Below are positions 1 through 5,946 of a stretch of 18,205 bases of DNA, piece after piece (position 1 is the stretch's first letter; each line of letters starts with the position of its first letter). The position numbers were made by a program, and so were the translations under genes. The stretch spans positions 1 through 18,205 of the forward strand of contig DASUAO010000038.1 of assembly GCA_035763745.1 (NCBI GenBank), in the 5' to 3' direction. The notes below the pieces were generated by a model. That model ran no database searches, was not told where the DNA came from, and was given only the letters and a program-made list of their open reading frames with translations. Source of the DNA: DASUAO01 sp035763745. Lineage in GTDB: Bacteria > Actinomycetota > Acidimicrobiia > IMCC26256 > PALSA-555.

Positions 1-112
1 GGCACCGCAGGGCATCGACCCGGTCGCGGAAGTCGAAGCGCTCGGCGGGGCTGCCGGTCTCCGTTCCGGCCCGCTGGAGTTCGGAGGCGAACGTACGTTC
101 GATCACGCTCAT
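1..112 (-). CDS. N-terminal fragment of an unrecognised protein, cut by the window edge
   Basis: An ATG at 112 opens a frame that runs without a stop to the left edge, giving the first 37 residues (MSVIERTFASELQRAG and onward). The piece is polar and charged, has no signal peptide or membrane segment, and is too short to assign to a family. It lies 118 bases downstream of the NIPSNAP-like gene on the same strand, so it could be the last gene of that row or the start of a new unit. A 13-base inverted repeat lies 20 bases before its start. The rest of the gene is outside the window. Confidence 0.55.
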   Translation of the reverse strand, partial: MSVIERTFASELQRAGTETGSPAERFDFRDRVDALRC

Positions 113-131
113 GGAGACGACGATACGCAGG

Positions 132-144
132 GGGTGTGACACCC
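132..144. promoter_or_regulatory. Short perfect inverted repeat, possible operator
   Basis: GGGTGT-G-ACACCC is a perfect 6-bp inverted repeat around one base. It lies about 20 bases upstream of the ATG at 112, in the 118-base gap before that gene. Its size and place would suit an operator for a dimeric repressor. No regulator gene is nearby and the repeat is short enough to arise by chance. Confidence 0.2.
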
Positions 145-230
145 ACCACGTGCTCCGACCGAGCGCGTCGGATGGCGCCGAAGGACTGCGCGGCGCGAGG
201 TCGGGAGCTCCGGAGGACCCGGTCGACTCG

Positions 231-941
231 CTACGACAGCGGCGACCAGCTCGTCGTGCGGAGCAGGCGGCTCTCCCAGTCGTCGCGCACGGCGAGCGCG
301 TCGTGCATCCACGTCCCCGGCGCGCGGTGCTCCTCGGGGATCTCCGTGTAGAGCAGCCCGAGGAGCCGCTTCGGCTCGGTCACGCGCTGCCACAGGATCA
401 CCTCGCCGCGCTTCCCGGACCCGTACGCCGTCTGCCACACGCTCAGCAGCTCGAGCATCGACCGGCCGCCGTGGCGACCTTCAGTCAGGCTCGGCGCGTA
501 CTGGTCGTGCGCCGCGACGAGGTAGTCGTCGAGCTTTCCCTCGTGGGGCCACGCCGTGTCCTCCATGAAGAGGGTGAGGTCGTGGTCGACGGGGTCGGTG
601 GGGACGGACGCGAGGTCGGCCACCGGGAGCGGTGCCCAGGGGACGGGCAGCACGACCTTCGCGTGCACGTCGTGGCGGAGCTGGTCGGCGTCGCGAGCCC
701 AGGCGCGCAGGTCACCGTCCTGGACCCGGCGCGCGAGCCGCTCCCAGGCGGCACCGTCGCGCACCGCGGTGACGGTGACCACGGTGTACGCGCGTCCGGA
801 GCCGTGGGCGAGGTGCAGGTAGTAGAGGAGACGGGCGTCGTCGCCCGACGCCAGCTCGGGGAGCCAGCGGTCGCGGACGTGCGCCTCGAACGCGTCTTCC
901 GACGCGCCGCGTACTCGGTGCACCTCGTGGAACAGCAGCAC
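231..941 (-). CDS. NIPSNAP-like protein with two tandem ferredoxin-like halves
   Basis: This encodes a 236-residue soluble protein with no signal peptide. It appears to be two copies of a dimeric alpha/beta-barrel (NIPSNAP/EthD-like) domain, about residues 1-108 and 120-236. Each half opens with a beta strand (VLLFHEVHRV; HDLTLFMEDTAW), then a helix, then strands (AYTVVTVTAVRD; KRGEVILWQRVTEP), and each ends W-A/S-P-L (W102, W232). The GTG at 941 is chosen as start because an AGGAG lies 10 bases before it. Longer upstream readings would overlap the preceding gene, whose stop lies 7 bases away. Close spacing suggests co-transcription with the selenoprotein. Family members bind varied small molecules, so no substrate can be named. 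The fold call rests on pattern only. Confidence 0.7.
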   Translation of the reverse strand: MLLFHEVHRVRGASEDAFEAHVRDRWLPELASGDDARLLYYLHLAHGSGRAYTVVTVTAVRDGAAWERLARRVQDGDLRAWARDADQLRHDVHAKVVLPVPWAPLPVADLASVPTDPVDHDLTLFMEDTAWPHEGKLDDYLVAAHDQYAPSLTEGRHGGRSMLELLSVWQTAYGSGKRGEVILWQRVTEPKRLLGLLYTEIPEEHRAPGTWMHDALAVRDDWESRLLRTTSWSPLS

Positions 942-948
942 GGTCAGG

Positions 949-1491
949 TCACTCCTGAAGGTCGTCGGAGCCGGTGTCGGCCGTGAGCATCGCGAGGATC
1001 TCGTCGACGGCGTCGTCGGCCAGGGCGGCGAGCTCGGCGTCGGTTCGGTCCTGGATCGGGTGGGCCACGAAGACCCGGGCCGGATCGGCACCCAGGGCGT
1101 CGGACTGCGCGTCGGCTGCGGTGACGAACTCGCTGGATGCGACGAACAGCCCGGGCAGGCCCAGCCCTTCGAGGTTCACGATGTCGTGCACACTGCACGA
1201 CGTGCACGAGCCTCAGTCGGCGAGGGCCTCGATGACCACGTCGCACTGCTGGGCGATCTCGTGACGCAGGTCGATCGGCGCGACCTTCGTGAACGTGGGC
1301 TTCGAGTACCGCTTCACCTTCATCCCGCGCTCGACGAGCCGTCGCTCGAGTTGGTCGAGGAAGACGTCGCCGCGCGCCTTGCTGATGTCGAGAAGCCCGA
1401 CCGTCGCGCCGTCGAGGGAGGCCGGGCGGGGTGCACGGGTGCGGGTCGCGGCGTCGCGCTCGGCGGTGGGGTCGAGCAGCACGTGGGCCAT
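949..1491 (-). CDS. UGSC-family selenoprotein; in-frame UGA read as selenocysteine
   Basis: Reading through the TGA at 1215-1213 gives one 180-residue protein with selenocysteine at residue 93 in the motif A-D-U-G-S-C-T-S-C. The N-terminal half carries LLDISKARGDVFLDQLERR and KVAPIDLRHEIAQQCDVVIE; the half after the UGA runs SVHDIVNLEGLGLPGLFVAS to VFVAHPIQDRTDAEL. Both halves match, from memory, the family known as UGSC family (seleno)protein, whose other members carry Cys at this place. U93, C96 and C99 would form a selenol/thiol redox centre; C83 lies just before. The ATG at 1491 starts right after a GGGGG tract; a GTG at codon 4 is the alternative. The gene follows the thioredoxin fusion by 40 bases and precedes the NIPSNAP-like gene by 7. 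A hairpin after the UGA supports recoding. The reaction is unknown; a redox or reductase role is inference. Confidence 0.88.
1183..1201 (-). promoter_or_regulatory. Bacterial SECIS-like hairpin after the UGA codon
   Basis: On the coding strand GUCGUGCA-GUG-UGCACGAC forms a perfect 8-bp stem with a GUG loop. It can also be read as 7 bp with an AGUGU loop. The stem begins 11 bases after the UGA and the loop begins 20 bases after it. Bacterial SECIS elements lie within the coding region just 3' of the UGA, with a G/U-bearing apical loop that SelB binds. An extra CAC/GUG pairing below a three-base bulge may lengthen the stem. SelB recognition is inferred from shape and distance, not shown. Confidence 0.75.
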
Positions 1492-1531
1492 CCCCCGATC
1501 ATGACCGAGATCGGTGGCCGTGACCACCGGC

Positions 1532-2974
1532 TCAGGTCCCGACCGCCACGGTGACGGGGTCGCTGCCGCCGCCCCCGCCGAGCCAGCCGCCGATGATCGC
1601 CGAGAAGAGGCCGGCTTTCCCACCGACGTGGACCACGAGCAGGCCCCCGTCGCGGAACTTCGGGAGCGGGTTGTCGGCGAACGCCTCGGGCATGCCCTCG
1701 GTGATCCCACCCGCGCCCCGCACGAACTCCTCACCGGGCACCTGGAGTGCCGCCGCGAGCGCGTCCATCAGCCGGGAGCGGTCCCATCCGGCCTCGCGGT
1801 AGACGCGCGCGTGCTCGGGCGAGACGACGAGCATCGCGTCGATGCCGAGGACGATCTTCGGGTGCGCGACCGTTCTCAGGCAGGCCGCGAAGGTGGCGGT
1901 GAGCGACTCCGGTGTGCGGGAGAGCTGGTCGAGGACGACGCGTGGGCCCTCACCGGTGAACAGGGTGACGGTCGACTGGCCGGGCTCGAACCCGCGGGCG
2001 ACGTGCAGCGGCTCCCACGGCGAACCGGTCTCGTCCTCGGCGAAACAGAACGTGTACTTGCCGGGCTGGCCCTGGGTGGCGCGGTCGACGCCACCGGGGC
2101 GTCCACCACCGACGTTGCGGATGACGAGCTGGAGGGCCCGTCCGATCGTGGCGTTGGCGCGGTTGCCCTGCCCGAGCGCGTTGCCGCCGGAGTTCATCCC
2201 GATCGCGCGGGCGACCGGGCCGTTGACGACGACGACCGGTCCGACGGGCATGGTGGTGGCGAGCACGCCGTGGATGTTGAACGCGTCGGTGCACGCGGCC
2301 TCGACCGCTGCGAGCACGACCGGGAGGTACTCGGGCCGGCACCCGGCCATCACCGCGTTGATCGCGACCTTCTCGACCGTGCACTCGACGAGGTCGGGTG
2401 GGACCGTCGCGACGACCGACGACGGGTCCCTGGTCGTACCCGCGAGCATGCGGGCGACCCGCTCCGGCGTCGGGGGCACGAGGGGGAGGCCGTCGCTCCA
2501 TCCCCGTTCATACATCGCCTCGAGCTGGTCCTCCGCAGCGCCGAGCTCGACGCGCCGGGAGGTGAGGCGGGCCGCACCGGCGGTGGCCGCGCGCGCGGCC
2601 GCGAGGTCGGGGTCCTGGGTCCGGGAGCCGCATCCCGGGCGATGGGGCGGGAGGTCCTCGCCCAGGTCATCGCGGCCGGTGAAGGCCTCCCACTGCTCGC
2701 GCGACCAGCCGACGATCCGGTCGGTCTCCCGACCGTCGACGACGTGCAGGAGCGTGGGAACCGTGTCGAGCTCGAGTGTGAACGACACCTCGAGGTCGGT
2801 GTCGTCGATCGGGTCGAGCCCCTCGGGGAACGAAGGGTCGTCCTGAGTGAAGACGGTGATCCCCGGCCCGGTCGCGAGCTGCTCGAGGACCGGGACGATC
2901 AGCGCGCACGTCGGGCAGTCGCGCTTGACGATCGCAACCAGGCCGTCGGGGAGGGTCGCGGTCGCGTCGCTCAT
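1532..2974 (-). CDS. Thioredoxin-fold protein fused to a large conserved domain, partner of the UGSC selenoprotein
   Basis: This is a 480-residue cytoplasmic protein without signal peptide. Residues 11-100 look like a thioredoxin fold: strand GLVAIVKRD, then the C20-P-T-C23 active site, then T-V-P-T (residues 71-74) as the cis-proline loop. A linker holds G-C-G-S-R-T (114-119). From about 150 onward lies a large Gly-rich domain that I cannot name (YERGWSDGLPLVPPTPERVA, MNSGGNALGQGNRA, GGRPGG, a C-terminal GGKAGLFSAIIGGWLGGGGG). The ATG at 2974 places the start 10 bases after the serC stop and removes an implausible Arg/Ser-rich extension. The CxxC and the selenoprotein 40 bases downstream suggest that this protein passes electrons to or from the selenocysteine protein; that is inference. 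The C-terminal domain could equally be an enzyme in its own right. Confidence 0.82.
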   Translation of the reverse strand: MSDATATLPDGLVAIVKRDCPTCALIVPVLEQLATGPGITVFTQDDPSFPEGLDPIDDTDLEVSFTLELDTVPTLLHVVDGRETDRIVGWSREQWEAFTGRDDLGEDLPPHRPGCGSRTQDPDLAAARAATAGAARLTSRRVELGAAEDQLEAMYERGWSDGLPLVPPTPERVARMLAGTTRDPSSVVATVPPDLVECTVEKVAINAVMAGCRPEYLPVVLAAVEAACTDAFNIHGVLATTMPVGPVVVVNGPVARAIGMNSGGNALGQGNRANATIGRALQLVIRNVGGGRPGGVDRATQGQPGKYTFCFAEDETGSPWEPLHVARGFEPGQSTVTLFTGEGPRVVLDQLSRTPESLTATFAACLRTVAHPKIVLGIDAMLVVSPEHARVYREAGWDRSRLMDALAAALQVPGEEFVRGAGGITEGMPEAFADNPLPKFRDGGLLVVHVGGKAGLFSAIIGGWLGGGGGSDPVTVAVGT

Positions 2975-2984
2975 CGCTCGGAGC

Positions 2985-4121
2985 TCACGAGATGGCGTCG
3001 ATGATGTGGTCGATGGCGCGGGTGAGTGTCGCGAGATCCTGCGGCTCGATCGCAGGGAACATCGCGATCCGCAGCTGGTTGCGCCCGAGCTTGCGATAGG
3101 ACTCGGTGTCCACGATCCCGTTCGCACGGAGCGCAACGGCCAGGTCGGCGGCGCTCACGCCCTCGAAGTCGATCGTCGCGGTGACGGTGCTCCGCTCCGC
3201 GGGCTTCGCGACGAACGGGCTCGCGTGCGGGCTGGCCTCGGCCCACCCGTAGACGATCTCGGCCGACTGCTCGCAGCGACGGGCCGACCACTCGAGGCCA
3301 CCGTTCCCGTTGATCCACTCGACGGTGTCGGCGAGCAGGAAGAGCGTGGCGATCGCCGGGGTGTTGTAGGTCTGGTCGAGCCGGCTGTTCTGCAGCGCGA
3401 TCGACAGGTCGAGCGACGGTGGGCACCAGCGGCCCGACGCGGCGATCGTCTCGATGCGAGCGATCGCCGCGGGGGAGCACGCGGCAACCCAGAGCCCGCC
3501 TTCGGATCCGAACACCTTCTGCGGCGCGAAGTAGTAGACGTCGAACTCGCGGGGATCCACGGGCATCGCACCGGCGGCCGAAGTCGCGTCGACGAGCGTG
3601 AGCCCGGTGTGGGACGGCCGCCGGACGTTCGTCATGACCCCGGTGGAGGTCTCGTTGTGGGTGAGCGCGTAGGCGTCGACCGACGGGTCGGCGACGGGCT
3701 CGGGGTGGGTCCCCGGCTCCGACTCGATCACGACGGGGTCGTCGAGGTGGGGGGCGGCCCGGGCCGCGGACGCGAACTTCGACGAGAACTCACCGAACGC
3801 GAGGTGCTCGCTGCGACGCTCGATCAGTCCGAGGATCGCGGCGTCCCAGAACACGGTCGTCCCACCGTTGCCGAGGAGGACCTCGTAGCCGTCCGGGAGG
3901 TTCCACAGATCGGTGAGCCCGGTCCGGATGCGCCGGACGAGGTCACGCACGCCCTCACGCCGGTGGCTCGTCCCCAGGAGTCGCGGGGCGGCGGCGCTGA
4001 GACGCGCCACCGCGTCGTGGCGGACCTTCGACGGCCCCGACCCGAACCGACCGTCGCCCGGGACGAGCTCGCGAGGGAGCACGACGGCTCCCGGTTCGAC
4101 GGCTCCCGGTTCGGCTGGCAT
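2985..4121 (-). CDS. serC: Phosphoserine aminotransferase
   Basis: This 378-residue protein is a class V, PLP-dependent aminotransferase of the actinobacterial SerC type. It converts 3-phosphohydroxypyruvate and glutamate to phosphoserine and 2-oxoglutarate in cytoplasmic serine synthesis. Visible marks are DGRFGSGPSKVR near the N-terminus, H-N-E-T-S-T-G (155-161), the PLP-contacting D178 in VDATSAAG, and the Schiff-base lysine K202 in YYFAPQKVFGSEGGLW. Length is normal for the family. The ATG at 4121 lies 7 bases behind a TAGGCT box, which suggests a leaderless message. It is the first gene of the row and sits 10 bases ahead of the thioredoxin fusion. Serine also feeds seryl-tRNA(Sec), so the link with a selenoprotein is suggestive but unproven. 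Confidence 0.95.
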   Translation of the reverse strand: MPAEPGAVEPGAVVLPRELVPGDGRFGSGPSKVRHDAVARLSAAAPRLLGTSHRREGVRDLVRRIRTGLTDLWNLPDGYEVLLGNGGTTVFWDAAILGLIERRSEHLAFGEFSSKFASAARAAPHLDDPVVIESEPGTHPEPVADPSVDAYALTHNETSTGVMTNVRRPSHTGLTLVDATSAAGAMPVDPREFDVYYFAPQKVFGSEGGLWVAACSPAAIARIETIAASGRWCPPSLDLSIALQNSRLDQTYNTPAIATLFLLADTVEWINGNGGLEWSARRCEQSAEIVYGWAEASPHASPFVAKPAERSTVTATIDFEGVSAADLAVALRANGIVDTESYRKLGRNQLRIAMFPAIEPQDLATLTRAIDHIIDAIS

Positions 4122-4128
4122 CGCGTCG

Positions 4129-4134
4129 AGCCTA
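4129..4134 (-). promoter_or_regulatory. Likely -10 box of a leaderless serC promoter
   Basis: TAGGCT fits TANNNT and ends 7 bases before the serC ATG, so transcription would begin at or next to the start codon. A weak -35 candidate, GTGAGC, lies 17 bases further upstream and falls inside the adjoining 38-base palindrome. No Shine-Dalgarno sequence precedes the ATG. Confidence 0.5.
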
Positions 4135-4145
4135 CGTTCTCATGA

Positions 4146-4183
4146 TGCGTCGCTCACCCGCCCATGGCGGGGTGAGCGACGCA
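4146..4183. repeat. 38-base palindrome, left copy of an inverted pair
   Basis: The arms TGCGTCGCTCACC and GGTGAGCGACGCA pair perfectly, and the centre GCC-CAT-GGC continues the stem with one bulged G. It differs by only three bases from the copy at 4474-4511 read on the other strand. It lies just beyond the stop of the small broken gene, so it could act as a terminator hairpin, although no T-run follows. It also overlaps the -35 area of serC. Confidence 0.8.
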
Positions 4184-4193
4184 CGTCCAGGGA

Positions 4194-4420
4194 TCAAGGG
4201 CGCGCGGCGTCCGAGTGCTCCTCGAACCAGCGCGGGCGTTCCCGCCTCGCCCATCGGGCGGCGATGGTGCCGGTGCGCATGGCGCCGAGCGCGTCGGGGT
4301 CGCGGAGTGCGAACAGGACGTGGCCCCCGACCGCGAGCCGATCCCGACCGCGCCGAGGCCGAGGAGCCCGACGAACGCCCGCCGTCCGACAGGGGTGTCG
4401 ACCTTGCTCGAGCGCGACAT
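4194..4420 (-). pseudogene. Small Tat-signal-like reading frame, apparently frameshifted
   Basis: From the ATG at 4420 (or GTG at 4423) one frame gives MSRSSKVDTPVGRRAFVGLL and a hydrophobic GLGAVGIG stretch. This resembles a twin-arginine signal with weak RR-x-F-x-x-L character. About 35 codons in, near 4335-4345, this frame turns into unlikely sequence. The neighbouring frame then gives plausible protein (AVGGHVLFALRDPDALGA, then RWARRERPRWFEEHS) up to a TGA at 4194, just before the palindrome. Joining them needs a one-base change. The joined product would be about 75 residues and I recognise no family. It may be a decayed gene, a sequencing error, or two overlapping chance frames. There is no clear ribosome-binding site. 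Confidence 0.4.
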
Positions 4421-4473
4421 CACGAGGAGTACGGAGGGATCGGCACCCCCGGATCACCGCAAGTTCTCGGTCC

Positions 4474-4511
4474 TGCGTCTCTCACCCCGCCATAGGCGGG
4501 TGAGGGACGCA
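4474..4511. repeat. 38-base palindrome, right copy of an inverted pair
   Basis: TGCGTCTCTCACCCCGCC and GGCGGGTGAGGGACGCA pair around ATA, with one G-T wobble and one bulged C. Read on the minus strand it matches the palindrome at 4146-4183 at 35 of 38 positions. It lies 22 bases past the stop of the WS/DGAT gene, so it could serve as that gene's terminator hairpin. Confidence 0.8.
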
Positions 4512-4533
4512 TCAACCCCTGTGGGAGCGAGGG

Positions 4534-5928
4534 TCAGCCGAGGGCGACGATCTCGTCGAAGCTGGCGGCGAGGTGCTTCCGGAAGACGTCGGTGTCGGGG
4601 ATCGCCCGCCGGTCGACGTTCACGCCCAGGAAGCACGTGCCGCAATGACTGATGAGCACGACGTTCACCGCCGATCCCGACACGGGGCCGAACGCGAACA
4701 TCTCCTGCACCTCGGATCCGCACGCGTACAGGGGGAACGGCGAGCCGGGGACGTTGCTCGTGATGAAGTCGGCGCCCTTCAGCATCGACCCGAACAGCGC
4801 GGTGGCCGCCCGCTTCGGCAGGCGGTTGAGCATCTCGGCGAGGTGCTCCGAGAGCGCGACTGCGGGTTCCTCCCGCAGTTCCAGACACCGGCGGGAGATC
4901 TCGCGCATCCGCTCGGCCGGATCGACGATCGCGAGCGGGACGATCAACCGCGCGGTGGTGAAGTGGTTCCCCCCGAGCCCGGCGCTCTCGGGGCGGATGT
5001 TGATCGGCATCATCATCCGCAGGTCGTCGACCAGCGCCCCGTGCTCCTCGTGGTAGGAGCGGAGGCCACCGAGGACGCCCGCCACGAACGCGTCGTTGAG
5101 CGTGACGCCGACCGCCTTCGCGGCGCGCTTGAGGTCGTCGAGGGGGACGGACAACGTCGTCGCCCGTCGGTCGATGCTGCGCGAGTCGATCAGCGTCGAC
5201 AGGGGGGTGGGCGCGGGTTCCAGGAACCGGGCGATCGATCCCAGGGTGCGCGTCGCGGCACGCACCGTGCTCGCGGCGTCGTCGCGGAGCGCCCGCGCGG
5301 CGGTGATCGCCGCGCCCAGCGCGCCCCGCGTGTTCTCGGCGATCCGCCGGGCCTGCCACTCGACCCCGTGCGGGATCAGGCTCGCCGGGGTGAAGATCGG
5401 GAGGGCCACCGACTCGGGATCCGGGGGAGGTGTTCCCGGTTCGCGTTCGAAGTCGAAGAGCATCATCAGCAGCTTCATCCCGCCGACGCCGTCGCTCATC
5501 GAGTGGTGGATCTTGAGCACGATCGCGGCGCGCTTGTCGGGGAGCGCCTCGACCAGCGTGCACTCCCACAGCGGTCGTGACCGGTCGAAGTCACCCATCG
5601 AGGCCGTCGAGGCGATGTCGAGCACCGCGTCGAACGACCGGGGCTTGGGTGCGCGCACGCGACGGACGTGGTAGCCGAGATCGAAGTCGGGGTCGGCGGA
5701 CCATGCAGGAGGCCCGATCCCGAGCGGCGGCTCGACCACGCGCTGGCGCAACCGGGGGATCAGACGCGTCCCGCGGTCGAGCCGGTCGAGGAGCGCCTGG
5801 TAGTCGGGCGCCCGGTCGAGGACCAGGGCGGTCACGATCGTCGACCGCAGCGCGGGGTCGCGGTCGATGTGCCACATCAGGGTGTCCGCATCGCCGAGGG
5901 TGTGCTCGAAGCGGTCTCCCACGCTCAT
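4534..5928 (-). CDS. Wax ester synthase / diacylglycerol acyltransferase (WS/DGAT) family
   Basis: This 464-residue enzyme belongs to the bacterial bifunctional WS/DGAT family. The family moves acyl groups from acyl-CoA to long-chain alcohols or diacylglycerol to make storage wax esters and triacylglycerols, usually at the membrane. The catalytic HHxxxDG is intact at 141-147 (HHSMSDG), preceded by RPLWE at 118-122. Later marks are LNDAFVAGVLGGLR, the GLGGNHFTTARLIVPLA segment and, near the C-terminus, ITSNVPGSPFPLYACG. Length is typical. The ATG at 5928 follows GGAGG very closely; a GTG two codons on would be better spaced. It begins 18 bases after apgM, so the two may share a transcript. Its preference for waxes or triacylglycerol cannot be told. 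Confidence 0.93.
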   Translation of the reverse strand: MSVGDRFEHTLGDADTLMWHIDRDPALRSTIVTALVLDRAPDYQALLDRLDRGTRLIPRLRQRVVEPPLGIGPPAWSADPDFDLGYHVRRVRAPKPRSFDAVLDIASTASMGDFDRSRPLWECTLVEALPDKRAAIVLKIHHSMSDGVGGMKLLMMLFDFEREPGTPPPDPESVALPIFTPASLIPHGVEWQARRIAENTRGALGAAITAARALRDDAASTVRAATRTLGSIARFLEPAPTPLSTLIDSRSIDRRATTLSVPLDDLKRAAKAVGVTLNDAFVAGVLGGLRSYHEEHGALVDDLRMMMPINIRPESAGLGGNHFTTARLIVPLAIVDPAERMREISRRCLELREEPAVALSEHLAEMLNRLPKRAATALFGSMLKGADFITSNVPGSPFPLYACGSEVQEMFAFGPVSGSAVNVVLISHCGTCFLGVNVDRRAIPDTDVFRKHLAASFDEIVALG

Positions 5929-5946
5929 CGCCTCCGTACCCGGAGG

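Noticed and set aside
1213..1215. TGA taken as a true stop or as a pseudogene mark
   Set aside because: Coding continues in the same frame with the family's expected GSC motif, and a SECIS-like hairpin follows at the right distance. A random nonsense mutation would not explain the hairpin.
1514..3004. Plus-strand open frame of 496 codons opposite the thioredoxin fusion
   Set aside because: It mirrors a real gene in GC-rich DNA; its product is Arg/Gly/Asp-rich with no family motifs.
4154..4193. C-terminal extension of the small Tat-like frame into the left palindrome
   Set aside because: That frame becomes Ser/Arg/Pro-rich; the neighbouring frame gives better protein and stops before the palindrome.
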